Shown in pieces: positions 44,329 through 56,446 of a DNA stretch of 64,000 bases. A model generated the notes under the pieces. It was not told the origin of the DNA, did not search any database, and was given only the letters and a program-made list of their open reading frames with translations. Location of the stretch: NCBI RefSeq assembly GCF_907165205.1, contig NC_058193.1, positions 744,001-808,000 of the forward strand. The letters run 5' to 3'. Position numbers and translations under genes: made by a program. Source of the stretch: Coccinella septempunctata. Taxonomy: Eukaryota > Arthropoda > Insecta > Coleoptera > Coccinellidae. Position 1 is the stretch's first letter. Every line of letters begins with the position of its first letter.

Positions 44329-46733
44329 TCACGCCTTGGTACTAGGATCAATGGAAACAGTATTTTGAGATTCTGTTATTTCTTCAATAAAATTGTCAAC
44401 TTCATTTTGATTTCGAACCCTGCTAGTCGAAGGCTCATCTATACATAATGGAGATTCATCACTCTCTGGACCTACAACAAAATCGCTCCTCTTTTCGGCC
44501 AAAGCAACTGCATGAATATGTTTACACAATGCAGTTTTGATAGTGTATTCTGGACACTGACATTGATACTTATGAATACATACTTTGCATTGGTCACAAT
44601 ACAAGGTTCTGCATTCATCGTCACACATCTCGTTATATTTAACTATATAAAATTTTCCACTTACCGAAGTCGAGAAAATTTTGAACTCACCAGAATCTAA
44701 TACTATCACTTTGTCCTTTACTTCATTTTCAGCCTTTATATGAGCTTCTCTATTTACTCTGCTTTGGTAGGAATTTGCGTTAGGTCTCTCCAAATCAATA
44801 AATTTTTTCCACATTTCATCTTGTACTAGATCTTCTAATAAATCTAATAATTTTTCTATTCTGAAATCCACATATTCCAAATAATATACTTAATTATAGT
44901 GTATCAATGTACAAAGATTTACCGTAGGTTCTGCTTTCCCTTCATTTTATTGTATTTTATCACTTTATTTAGGCTCTCAATAGCCATGTTAGTATTAATA
45001 CCAACATTTATCCTGAAGCAATGGGACCACATCATTATTCTTTCAATACTCTGAAAATAGTGTCTGAAAGAATATGAAATTAGAATAAAGTTGCCTAAAT
45101 TGCTTATATCACAACTCACTTCTGTAAATATTTCAAAAAATCATATTCACATTCTTCTTCCAAATATTTGAAGTACTCTTCTTTCAATTCTAGGAATTTG
45201 GTTTGGTCAGTTTCTTTCAATATATGCCTCATTTTGTGTTTCATTCCTTTTTTGATTTCTATTTTCTTTATTTTATTTCTCCCTTGGATGTTCCAGTTTT
45301 TTATGACATGCCATGTGCAAAGCAAACGTCTTGGCTTCTCATCCTTCACCATTTCTTGGCACCATGCATTGAAATATTTGGCATCATCATCTGTCATAAT
45401 ATACTTACATTTTATATATTCCCCAAGTCTTTCCCTTAATGACCTAAAAAAATGTTTTGGATCGTCTGATCCAAACGATTAGAAATCAAAAAGGATACAG
45501 GGAACCCAACATTGTTCTCATCTTTCACTAAAACAATAGTCAATTCATAATTTCTCATGTTGGTTCCATGAGTGCCATCAATACAAATAATTTTTGGGAA
45601 TTCCCTCAGCTTTCTTTCCATAGTCTTGTTCATGAAAGCTATATAGCAAAATCTTCAATTTGCAGCTGAGGATGACTTTCTCCTGATAAAAATATGATAA
45701 GCAGGTATTAAATCAGAATCAAATTAGTGTATAAAAACATACCTATCTGCTTGAATAAAAAAACAGTGTTTTCATCTTGACTGTTCAATTCTTCCACTTT
45801 TAAGGCTGTTGCTGTCATATCATCTGCATGTCGCTGTTTGTTTATATTGAATTTTCGAATGATATATGAGAGATCTCCTCTTGTTAAAATATTCATTCTT
45901 TCTAATTTTCCTTCATTGATGAACCTTGCATCTTCAAGAACTCTTTCCTTAGTTACTCCGGCAACAAGTTTGTTTGCAAGCATTTCCTGCTGAGTATTGG
46001 AGAGACGTTTAGATCGAAGTTCATCATTATGACCAACATGTGTCTCGATATATTTAACCGCTACTCCTGAAAAAAAATGAATGAACGAATGTAATGTGAT
46101 AGTATAAAAATGTTACCAGAACTGTTAATTTTAACAGAAATTCTTGATGGACATAATCCAGATATCTTAATGCTGCCTCCCTTCTTCATATTTCGTTGGC
46201 TACACTGACTCACATATTCTAAAAATAATATATTTAAATTTCATGATTGTGATTCGGCTCTTCAAACACTAACCTATAGTATTACTACGATTGCAGTTAT
46301 AATAAATATATTCTTCAGCAGAATCAGTTTTAACTGCTCGTTCTAAAATTCATTCCTGTTGGAAAGAGATCTCCAAGCCTCAAAATCTTCCTTGTTTTCA
46401 AAATGATGGCTAGACTGTTGGATTACCAAAGAATGCATCTGCTCCAAATGATCTATCAAATGTTCGTGGGATCCAAATGATATTTCATCCTCGTCAGAGC
46501 AAAGTGGGCATTTAACATGCTTTGTTTTTTTCCTCCAAGTGCTTAGTTATGCATTTTTTCAGGTGCCGATTTTTGTTCGACACACTGGAAAATTGTTTTC
46601 CACATAGGTGACAAACGAGGTGTTCACTTAAAACATAAAAACAAATAAAACATAAGCAAAAAAAAATATATAACTTCGAACTTACTTTTGCTGGTCCATG
46701 TTTGATGTTGTTCACTTGAAATTCAGCAATCAA
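44329..46733 (-). pseudogene. MULE transposase with C2H2 fingers and SWIM domain, multi-exon, frameshifted
   Basis: Minus-strand blocks in order: C2H2 finger LVCHLCGKQFSSVSNKNRHL; second finger CPLCSDEDEISFGSHEHLID; ENKEDFEAWRSLS; a small exon with GSIKISGLCPSRISVKI (46219-46122); exon 46068-45742 (ERMNILTRGDLSYIIRKFNI); exon from 45670 with IICIDGTHGTNMRNYELTIV (first Asp); YIMTDDDAKYFNAW (second Asp) with LLCTWHVIKNW; TNMAIESLNKVIKYN (Glu); and the SWIM finger QCQCPEYTIKTALCKHIHAV near the end. The C-terminus is 44329. Introns are GT-AG where visible. Frameshifts occur near 46539 (A-run) and 45470. The protein would bind the TIRs and catalyse cut-and-paste transposition; this copy is probably inactive. 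Confidence 0.8.
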
Positions 46734-46939
46734 AATTGCTTTGTCCAGACGATTGGTAACTAAATGTCACAATTTGTGTTTTTGCGAATTACAATAATTA
46801 TCTCAACCACTCTGAATTCAGAAGAATAACAGAGAATCAGAATCAGTCTCTGAGAATAATACGAAAATAATCACAAGAGCGCCGAGAGAGCGGGAAAATA
46901 TTTGTTGACATAGAAAGAGACAACTGTCTTCTGTTCTTT

Positions 46940-47520
46940 CAATCTGTTAGCTTTACCCTGATTGGCCGGGACGCCGGGAGTTTGGGATTCTTTGAGAGAA
47001 TTAACGTATGCTCGGCTCTGGCATCCACCATCCTCATCTAACAAGTGGCGGGCGTTGCGCGCCATCTCTTTCATTTTATTTCGGATATCTCGCTATTTTA
47101 ACAGATGGCAGACCTAACTTGCGGCCATTTTTTCACAGGCAGCCATATATCATCATATTCGAAAAAAAATTAGCTTCAATTTGATATCAAAAACATCCGT
47201 GTACGTTATGAACGTAGAAATACATCGAAATGTTACCTGCTTACACTTGGCTGCGAGGTAGTTGCGGCCGAGTGTGCAACGGCAGCTATGGATTTTAGTA
47301 TTCTTTACATGCATTGCTATGATGTGGATGATATTTTATTTCAAAACGGAGTGAACGAAATTTCTCTTGGAATATTGATTAACACTAATATAATTAAAAT
47401 TACTGGCGGCCGCTTTTGACAGGCTGCGGTGTTATAATTGTATTCTCCTATCCATAAACGTACGTAAAAATGTGTGTTTGTCTCTGTACGTAATGAACGT
47501 AGTGATTCTGCAGCGAGATC
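46940..47520 (-). repeat. Right TIR of the MULE (uninterrupted)
   Basis: Contiguous counterpart of the split left TIR. It preserves the empty target of the MITE at about 47305-47311 and the empty junction of the 1-kb insertion at about 47000-47080, which makes it the reference for dating both events as later than the MULE. Confidence 0.8.
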
Positions 47521-47534
47521 TCGTACTATAAGTA

Positions 47535-48483
47535 GATATATATCATCATAATAGGAATCCTGCTATACAATTGGCGTATCATTTTTTTCACTAAATTTAT
47601 TCGGACAGAAATCTGTACGGTCGCACTGTTGAAAATAAAATATAATTTTAAATATGAAAATATGTGCTTTACTGCGTACACAAAACCTAACAAAACTGAA
47701 AAACAAATGTACGGTTTCAAAAATATTTCGAAAAAACTAATTTTTTTCCAACAAACTGTAGGTGTCTCAAAATCTCATGTTTTTTCTAGTAAGGGGGTTA
47801 ACTTTTTTTGAAACGCCCTGTATATAGAAAGAGAGAGAGAGAGAAGTGAGAGATTTCTGAATGATCACATGAATGTAATGTGAAATTGTTACTACAGATG
47901 ATGTGATATTTTTTACTTTTTTCTCCCTGTTTTCAGACGTATTGAAATCAACAATCATTTTTGAAGAAATGGTAATTATGTATGAGTTTTTGGAATTTTT
48001 CCTCATTGACAAGACTACTAGAGAAATTAAATAAAAATCTTCATATCTTCGTTTTCTTCTAGATTTCCAAGTTCTGTTGATTCCAAATTTCCCTTCGAGG
48101 ATTGCAATGTTGAAGGTTCTTCTAACACTTCTTTCGTTTTTATGACTTCTCATTCGTCTTAAAATACAAAAATAATCTTGAAATATTCAATTGAAACAAA
48201 GGTTCAATATACATTATGTGGTATATACGGAATTATTCCCAATGATGAGATGAAATTCATGAAATATAAGGAAGAAACGCTATTTAGGACATATTTCATC
48301 CATTACTTGGTAAATTTTCACTTTAGCTTTGACTCTATTTAACATAGACATATTATTATAGGTCCTCTTATAATTTATGTTCAAAGTTGAAATTTGAAAT
48401 CGAATATGAACAAAAAGTACCTTGACTTCCATGTGTGCAGAACGGGGACATTTCATTTCCATTGGGATTTTCTGTTTCGATGG
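47535..48483. other. Spacer with an isolated transposon end
   Basis: On the minus strand, 47823 to about 47755 reads TACAGGGCGTTTCAAAAAAA and onward, in the style of a Tc1/mariner-type terminus after TA; no partner end was found. A (GA)n tract is at about 47829-47844. A 128-codon minus ORF (47767-48153) is of no known family. Confidence 0.35.
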
Positions 48484-48672
48484 TTATTTATTTTTTATTT
48501 TTATTTTTTTTTATTTATTTTCTTTGGGATACAAACGGGACAAACCCAAAAAAGTATCCACACATTTAACATTACAATAGACAACAATTTTTCATCGAGC
48601 AAAAATAACAATAATTACCTAGAATAATAACAAGTGTAATATCAAAAACAATGAGTGAAAACGATTAAATGT

Positions 48673-49503
48673 TCAATATTGCAGTCTACCGGGCCCAAGA
48701 AAACTCAACCAGCCAGCATTATCACAGAAAAATGCGGATCGGAAAAACCGAAACAAAATGATTCGGAACTTGTATAATGTATCGGCAAAAATGTCCAAAC
48801 CTGTCGACCGAGACAAGTAGTTATATGACCTCATTATTCTATGCAGCGGTGAATACAGGAAATAGTTGGTACTGGCCTGCTCCAGATAGAAAGTGTTCCC
48901 GTGTCGTGTGTTATAGGGTGCGACAACCAACCGAACCTGAGAGACGATGTCAACACTATCCAGTCTACTATTAACCAGCTTGTGGGCAAACAATACATCA
49001 GCCATTCTTCTGCGATTTTCAAGTGGTATCAAATTCATCCGGCGGTACATCTCCATTGTATCCAACACCGATGGGAAAAAACGAGTACGACAGCACGTGA
49101 GAAATCGTTTCTGAACACTCTCTAATTTATCAATATATATTCCGTACCGTGGATTCCAGATAACTGAACCGAAACTCAGGACGCTATTGACATAAGATAA
49201 ATAGAGTGTACGCAATACCATGGGACTCCTAAACTCATATGAGGTTCTAAATATGAAGCCAAGCATGCTACTTGCTTTTTTGGTAATGTTGTATATGTGT
49301 TGATCAAAAATCAGCTTAGAATCCAGAGTAATCCCAAGATCACACACGGAGTCGACATTTGAAATTATATGGGTGGAAATAGTATAGGAAGGTAAGATTA
49401 CATCAGACTTTCTAGTGAATGTGATAGAGCAACATTTGGAGAGGTTGAGGAATAATTTATTTCTCTCGCAATATAAGGCAAACCTTTTCAAGTCCTCTTG
49501 CAT
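48673..49503 (-). pseudogene. LINE ORF2, RT C-terminal part
   Basis: It begins LQEDLKRFALYCERNKLFLN-like sequence and LSKCCSITFTRK, then DLGITLDSKLIFDQHI, RTLYLSYVNSVLSFGSVIW and KLESVQKRFL, ending FLGPGRLQY. This is the region just after the YADD motif through the thumb. It directly follows the stop of the upstream ORF2 part; the intervening palm segment is absent. Confidence 0.8.
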
Positions 49504-49510
49504 ATTTAAT

Positions 49511-51192
49511 CTACTCGGAACAGTATTGGCTCAACACTACTCTCTGAGACCTATTCCTGAGGTAAGAGTCCAACCATCTTAGAAGGCTTCCATGCACACC
49601 CACATCAGCAAGCTTGGAAATAATTATTGAATGATCAATTTTATCAAAAGCCTTACTGAAGTCTGTATAGACAGAGTCAACAGCATATCCAGAGTCCATA
49701 CTACCCAGCACATATACCACAAAAGTGAACAGATTAGTATCAACGGAGCGTTTTTTCACAAATCCATGCTGTTCAGTGTTCAATATGTTCTTAACATCGA
49801 AAAATAAGAAGTCTGTCACGATTCCCTCGAAGAGCTTCCCAATCACACAAAGCTTAGAGATGGGTCTATATTTTTCCAGGAGATTTTTGTCGCCAGATTT
49901 GAAAACGGGTACCACTTTGGAGAACTTCCATCTTTCAGGAAAGCAGCCCTCCATTAAAGATCTGTTGAAGAGGATAAATAAAGGCTCAACCAAGCGTTCC
50001 AGGCAGCTCTTCAAAAATGAAGGGGGAATCCCATCAGGACCGGGACCCACATTCTTCATCTCCATGATCTTCTCTTTTATCTTGTCACGGCTTATGGTGT
50101 AGCTTCCCACATGTAAAGGTGCCTCAGGATACTCAGCCAAGTTTCCAACACTGGAAGGCAAGAATACAGATCCAAAGTACTCCGAAAAAAGATCACAAAT
50201 TATCTGACGATCAGCCACAATACCACCCGGAGTCCTTATACAGTCGGGCACACAAGGAGAGTTCCTCTTGGCTCTCACGTAACGCCAAAACGACTTTGGG
50301 TTAAGCTTCAAGTTAATTTCCATACTCTCAATGAACTTTCTGTAATCTTGTTCTATAAGAAATTCAGTCCGCCCTCTGAGAAGTCTGTAGGTTGAATAAT
50401 CTATATCATTACCATATTTTTTCCAACGCTTATGGAACTTAGTCTTTTCTCTGACGGCCCTCACAGAAGAGAGTGAAAACCAAGATGGATATTTTCTGCA
50501 GTATCTGGGCAATAGTGGAACGAAACTATCCAGAAGACCGTCGATAATCTGATAAAATCTGTCTACGGATTGGTCAACACTCAAAAAGGAAAGTTCGGCA
50601 CCCCAATCGACAGAACCCAATGCTTCATTAAGTGCATCGTAGTTGGCCATATTGAAATTACGTCCTCTAGAATTTCCCATATTCTTCCTGGAACATATCG
50701 GGGCTCTAATTAAAAACTCAAGAGTATTGTGACAAGGGTCCTCTGGCATCAGGGGGTGATCAGAAACTTTCAAGCCTTCTATCAAGTAATTATTACTGAG
50801 AACCAGATCGAGAACATTGCCCGAGACACCGGCGAAGCCATTGAACTGAGTCAATCCTGACAAGGACATCGAATCGACAAACAAGCTCGCACTGGGATCC
50901 CTAAAATTTTTTGGTTCGTAACAAGAATTCAGCTCATCAACATCCCACTTGATGCCTGGAAGGTTGAAATCACCGCACACCACAAACATCTCATCTCGAT
51001 TACCATCAACAATCTCAACCAATCTCTCAGGGAAGACCGACAAAGCCAACCTATCCCTATAGGCGGAATATAAACGCATCCCAGATGAATCTTGCTCCCG
51101 TCCCCCAGAACAACTGTCACCCAAACGTCCTCGGACTCAGAGGACCATGAGCTCTCAGGGTAGCTTTTGAGGTCACCAGAAACTGCTATCAA
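49511..51192 (-). pseudogene. LINE ORF2, endonuclease C-terminal half and RT N-terminal half
   Basis: Frames at 51192-50929 and 51124-49511 together show the APE-type endonuclease end (VVCGDFNLPGIKWDV, LDLVLSN, SDHPL). The RT follows: NVGPGPDGIPPSFLKSCL, KVVPVFKSGDKNLLEKYRPI, and motif A in YTDFSKAFDKIDHSIIISK. The frame ends RNRSQRVVLSQYCSE at 49511. Sequence expected next (the PQGS and YADD motifs) is missing, about 60 residues by family comparison. A frameshift near 51050-51090 splits the endonuclease, and its N-terminal catalytic residues are incomplete. Confidence 0.8.
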
Positions 51193-51458
51193 GACACCAC
51201 CACCCCTACTCTTTACACATGAAGTTGGTTCCCTGTCGCGGCGATAGACCTTATAATGTGAATCAAATATTTCAGAGTCTAAGACCGATCAATCCAACCA
51301 TGTCTCTGTTAAAAATATAATGTCATGCCTACCGGTGCTTGAGCTCACGTTCACCAATGATAACTTAGATTTAATACCACGCACATTCTGATAAAAAGCT
51401 GACAATCCCATAATACGATACAACAAAAATATATACTATATACTGAAACAATAAGAAT

Positions 51459-52420
51459 CTAAACAATTTTAGCCAATTCATCCTCGTCGGAAATCCTCAT
51501 AATTTTTGATCGCTCGTCCTTCCTGACCAGGATGGCGCCATCGCGAATCCATACAAATTTGTAGTTCTTTGATCTGGCAGCATCCTTGGTCTTCATCAAT
51601 AGCTTCTTGTTCCTGGTCGTCAAATGTTCATTTATGTATAATTCGTGGGAAATATTATCGATCTTGAATCCCCTAGATGTACCCAATTGACGGCGCTTCG
51701 CTTTAGACGCTCCCAAAAAACTGTCTCTTTTGTGCTTAGAGAGAAACTTAACCACGATAGTTTTGGGTTTCTTAGGGTCGAAGGTGGGGACTCTATAAAA
51801 GCTATCCACCTCAGAGGGCTCGATTGGGCAACCAATATTCTCAGCGATTCTTGTAACAATACTCAGAACATTTTCACTCTCCTTCTCAGGTACTCCACAA
51901 ATCTCGACATTATTGGCTCTGCCTTGCTGTTCAAGCGAATCGACCCGATCCTGCAAATTCTTCACAGAGGTCCTAAGCATCATATTTTCCCTAGTTATCC
52001 TCTCCAACTCATTCATCTTCTTACTGAGATTTGAAATAGTTTTTTCAAGAGATGTGACTGAGTCACTACAAAAGGAAAGAGACCCAAGAAGGCCTTCATA
52101 TTTTTCTACTAGGGATTTAATGTCTCCCTGTATCTATTGAAGTACACTGAATGACCTAGATGTCTCCTCAACTTCATTGACAGTTGACAGCAATAACTGA
52201 TCGACGCCTCGGCACCTCGGCTAGACATCGACAGGCAGTACAGGTCCAAGAGACACCAGGCATCTGAAACCGGTCAACATCCGACTTGCTCAGATTTACG
52301 CATTTAGCATGGAAATATTCACCGCATGAACCAGAACATTTTAAGCCTGGCATCCTCGCGGAAAGACCGTTTGTGCAAATATTACATACAGGCATATTGG
52401 GGAACGTTAAAAATTCAGAG
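51459..52420 (-). pseudogene. LINE ORF1: PHD finger, coiled coil and RNA-binding-like region
   Basis: The N-terminal frame (start about 52395, MPVCNICTNG) encodes a C4HC3 PHD finger: CNIC, CSGSC, YFHAKC and WTCTAC. After a frameshift near 52200 and an in-frame stop near 52135, a coiled-coil segment follows (SLEKTISNLSKKMNELERIT, LQDRVDSLEQQGR). Then comes an L1-ORF1-like RRM/CTD region (NNVEICGVPEKESENV, FYRVPTFDPKKPKTIVVKF, FKIDNISHELYINEHLT). PHD-bearing ORF1 proteins are known in CR1-type LINEs. The PHD may guide the particle to chromatin, which is inference. Confidence 0.75.
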
Positions 52421-52740
52421 AAGGATAAAAAACAGGGATACACGCTTCACTCCTCTGTGGCCCGTCAGGGAGACTCAAAGTTAACACACAGAAAAAGGCC
52501 AAGGTTGGAACGGGCAAAAACACAGGGAAAGAAACAGCGGATACTTGAATGGACGTGTATGTTCACCCTTATCTAGGGAATTCCCGTTATCAATCAGATG
52601 TTCAGCTCAGCGCAATGATAAGGAATTCGCAGGTAAACAAACAATATTACGTCCAGAAAAAATGGACAAAAATCGTCCCAGGGGAAACAGCAAGCCCAAA
52701 CTGTAAAAATTCTTGGTGTACTTACACTAGGCATAAAATT

Positions 52741-53452
52741 CGCACAAGTTTCAAGTCACAAAACTAACTATTCAAAAGAATAATATCAGAACGATGCAAG
52801 ATACGTGTGCACGTGTACGAGCTCGAAAAAATTATGAAACCAGCTAAATCTTCTCTTTCGTCCATTTCTAATGAATTATTATCAGTAGCTGGAAAGCAAT
52901 TATGAAAGATGATCTGTCTTCATAATACATGATTTCTCAATAATGAATAATAAACAGTTATCAATGAAATTTGTAAGAGGGGCTTGAAGACCCAATTCAC
53001 TGGAAATATTTCCAATTTCATTTCACTTCCGATTATACATTCACTTCGCTACATCATTTGAAAACATTGTTGTTTCCGCGTTGGGGATTAAAAAAAAATC
53101 CGAAAACCAACGAGGTATAAAATTTGGAGAGAAATGTGATGAGGTCAATATTCTTGGATTCTACAAGGGTTTTTCTGTGTTAAAATTTTCGCAATTCAGG
53201 TTGAGTTTTTTGTATTCATAATGTGAAATAAATTTCACCATTTCCATAATCGAAAAATTTCTATTCACTTGAAATATTCTTTATGTATAAATAACGTTTG
53301 ATAGGTGAACTTTAATACCCGATTAACAAAAATAAAAGTGTTATTTCGGAAGTACTATGAATTGAACAATATTATCATCTTATTCGGCATAGTCGGCCTA
53401 TTGTACTGAGAGGTAATGCATAGATAAATAATTAATCAAAATCTATGACTAC
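52741..53452. other. AT-rich spacer
   Basis: No gene or repeat was recognised. It may contain the 3' end of the NOF-like element. Confidence 0.3.
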
Positions 53453-55425
53453 TTAACTCAAGGAAGAAAAATTAAATGACTTACTACTAGACGGATGTTC
53501 TATATCATCAACGCTTTTTGCTAACATTAGCATGCTCTGTATAGATTGGTAGTGAATCAAGAAGAAATTATCCACTCGTAAAGGTAAATTTTCCTGTTTC
53601 ATTGTTCGCATTTTTAAATCGGAGAAATAGCTTTCGACTATTGCGGATGATTGACTTGGGGATCCATATTTATAAATTGTCACAGACACACCACTCCATA
53701 ACGGAAGAGTTTTCATAAAATTTCTCAAATATGGATTTATCTGCGGACAGTAATGAAAATTTTCCTCATCCGTTTCGAAATTACAGAATTCCTTAGCCTC
53801 CTCAAGAATTCGATCAAACCAAATTTGTAGACTGCTAATTAGATCGTTTTCTTCAATTTCATCGAATTCTCCATCATCATTATATGGTAAGTTCAAATCA
53901 GCGTCCACACAAATAAGTTTTTTTAGATGCTCTCGATGTATTTGAGCTGGAATAGGCTCACCATCTTTATGTCCAATGAATTTACTGTTGGCAGTTATCA
54001 GAATAGATTTCAAGATTGCCGAAATGTTCTCGAAAGATGTACTCTGAATAACATGCGACATTAAATGGACGTAGAATTCGATGAATCTTCTGCTTTTCAT
54101 TCTAAAGCAGCCCCATCGCAGGACAATTTTTATGCAATGTGCATAATCAACTCTTACCATAACAGATGTCAACTTAGAGCTTCTGTCTCCTTGTAAATAT
54201 CTATATATTATATCTATATAGCTGGCAGAAGGAGGTTGTTGAATGACCAACAAACTGCACCCAATAATGCTAATGAGTGATCACTAACAACTATTTTTGG
54301 AGATTTAGCTGATTTCAACCAGTTTTTCAGCTAATATAAAATTGTATTGGTATATTGGCACCATGTAGAAATCATTTGAGTCACTGGTATTTGTCCATGT
54401 GAATGGTTCAAATGTATAACAGCTGAATATAAAAATATATGACTGGAGGTGTTTTGTATGGCCTCTGTAGATTGCGGATCAAACTGCCAATCGCTAATAT
54501 ATTCATTTTTGATTTGGAACAATAATGATTGTACACCTGTAGTTGTTCGGGACTCCAATAAAACATATAAAATTTATCTATTGCAATCATTTTTATTGCA
54601 TGTATGAAGGGTAAGGTCCACTTGAATTCAACTAATTTCTTAATCGGATCGGTTTCCTTTGAATCCACGATTTTCATTTTATTGGCCTTATATTCTTGTT
54701 CACATTTTCGTAGACAATTCAATTTTGGCAGATCTGTGTACTTCTTACCCATATAAATTTCATCTCTCAAAAAATTTATAGAGGGCTTACCTGCACTCAA
54801 AATTTCTCCAACTTCCATCCTCATCGGTCCTGACAATTTTCTTCTTTTTTCACCTGTTTGTAAATTATCATTAACGGAATATTTTGCAATTCAAAATGAA
54901 AGATCTGTCTTCAACGATTCCATCATAATTTATCATCTCTAATGTAGCACTACATTCCACACATCTTCCAAATATTTTCAGGAAAGTTGCCGCTCCAAAA
55001 TAAGAATTTTTGAAGGCCCATATATATCCAACCGCTTTTTCATCATTTTTCAATAGAATTATCAGTTTGTCCCCCCAATCTGACCTTAGTTTGAGATTTT
55101 CCTTATCTATTAAAGAATTCACTACGGCAGAGTCCAAATTCAAAATAGTAAATATTTCGTCGTCATCACTACTATTTTCACTTCCACAAATTTGTTCAAG
55201 ATTTAAATTATTTTCTGATATTACCAAATCTTTCCAACAATCTGAGCAATTCCTTCTCACAAAAACATATAATGCCTTCGCAGAAATTTTGTACTCCAGT
55301 TCTCGGCTGATAATTTTCCATATTTCATCAGTGGGTTTCCCTAATTCATTCGAAACATTTTCTTTATGCTCTACTAATTTTAACACAATAATGTTATTAT
55401 CTAATGCACGTTTTCTTCCGACCAT
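53453..55425 (-). pseudogene. NOF-like transposase (Foldback/MULE-NOF type), frameshifted
   Basis: A single long minus-strand gene of about 650 codons with shifts near 54880, 54460 and 54270 and a stop near 54330. The N-terminal block starts MVGRKRALDNNIIVLKLVEH and includes a helix-rich ALYVFVRRNCSDCW region. The middle has KRRKLSGPMRMEVGEIL, IHAIKMIAIDKFYMFYWS and, in a second frame, HIFLYSAVIHLNHSHGQIPV. The end has MVRVDYAHCIKIV, SAILKSILI, WSGVSVTIYKYGSPSQSSA and VESYFSDLKMRTM. The order and motifs (FYMFYW, RVDYAH, VESYFSDLK with a probable catalytic Glu) are those of NOF proteins associated with Foldback elements. No Foldback-type TIRs were found around it. Confidence 0.7.
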
Positions 55426-55730
55426 ATTAACTCCACTTAAAACACGATCACAACTGAAATCACCTCAATATTCTGTTTCAGAATAAATTGAAATCGAACA
55501 AGTTCGTATTTAAAATTATTACGAGATCACCGCAACAGAAAACTTCGAAAATGTTCACAAGTATGATGTTGATTGATTTCGTTAGATCCAAAATGTCCAA
55601 GAGTTCTACTTCAAAGATCGAATACGTTCGCAAAAAAAAAGAACAAGAAACATGCGCGGTGCGCAGGCGCTCTATCATTTCTATATTACGTACAGATGCT
55701 TCTGCGGCAGTGCGGCACGTTTGATCTATA
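55426..55730. other. Upstream flank of the NOF-like gene
   Basis: About 300 bp, moderately AT-rich. It probably contains the minus-strand promoter and the right end of the NOF-like element. No clear terminus was seen. Confidence 0.3.
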
Positions 55731-56344
55731 GGCGCGTATACATCTGAGCAAAATAGCCGAATGAGCACGCCGCACCCGATGAGCGTTTATGCGGACAATT
55801 TTTCTTTCCGACGCACGAACAGCATGAGCATGTGTTCGGAGCCGCTCCAACCGATGTGTCAGTTCAGTGCTTACGAACGTAAGCGATGGAAACTTAGAAA
55901 AAAGGAATCATTCTATGGATGGAAAGCTTGGGTTGTGCTAGTGCCTCTTTCATAATTCTGTACGAGTTGCTAAAGTAGAAGAGACGACGGCGTACTAGAT
56001 GGTCTTCACAATTATATCTAGATCTACATAGAAGTCGAGACCGTAACCTCAACAGCACTTTTTTTTGCACGACATTCAGAGTGAGGGCGACAAAATTGGG
56101 TGGTTTTCATATTATTTTATTGAATTCAAACACGTTTCTTGCGATTAATCTATATTTAAATGTGTGCGTTCAGTTCGAGGAATAGATGTCAACTAAACCC
56201 GTCCACACTGAGCACGAATTTTCTTTGATGGACCGACAAATTGCGGATCGGCTCCGCGCAACATGAGCACGTTCGGTGTGGTGTGTTTTGTCCGTCCACA
56301 TCTGAATGCTCATTCGGCTGTTTTGCTCAGATGTGTACGCGGCT
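55731..56344. mobile_element. MITE copy 1 (GGCGCGTATACATCTGAGC ends), enlarged by an internal segment
   Basis: The termini GGCGCGTATACATCTGAGCA and its imperfect complement ending TGTACGCGGC enclose 614 bp. The outer 165 bp and inner 130 bp match the compact copy at 56447-56711 in inverted orientation. The middle (about 55897-56212) has no counterpart there and is either an insertion here or a deletion there. Confidence 0.75.
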
Positions 56345-56446
56345 TATGAAGGTGGCCAAATAAATTGGAAAGATAAAAAGAGACAAGCCAGTTTATTATA
56401 CTGCGTTCATTTTTATACAGGGTGATTCACCGCGATGACCTATAAA

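Larger units (their letters stand above)
40431..47534 (-). mobile_element. Mutator-like element (MULE) with long TIRs and a SWIM-type transposase
   Basis: TIRs face each other across 7 kb: left 40443-41090 continued at about 42150-42260, right 46940-47520. They share CATAACGTACACGGATG-like and GCTATTTTAACAGATGGCAG segments. Long TIRs are characteristic of Mutator-like elements, and the gene inside encodes a MULE transposase with a SWIM finger. The left TIR has been hit by a 186-bp MITE and by an insertion of about 1 kb. The left interior (42266-44328) is non-coding and holds a hammerhead-bearing repeat. Outer ends are placed where the match fades, so the target duplication is unresolved. Confidence 0.7.
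48484..52740 (-). mobile_element. CR1/Jockey-group LINE with PHD-bearing ORF1, internally deleted
   Basis: On the minus strand: a 5' leader (about 52740-52400), ORF1 with PHD finger and RNA-binding region, ORF2 with APE-type endonuclease and RT, then a 3' UTR ending in an A-rich AAATAAATAAAAAA tail at about 48530-48484. A deletion in ORF2 removed the RT catalytic segment. ORF1 has a stop and a frameshift. The copy is full length at both ends but dead. Confidence 0.8.
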
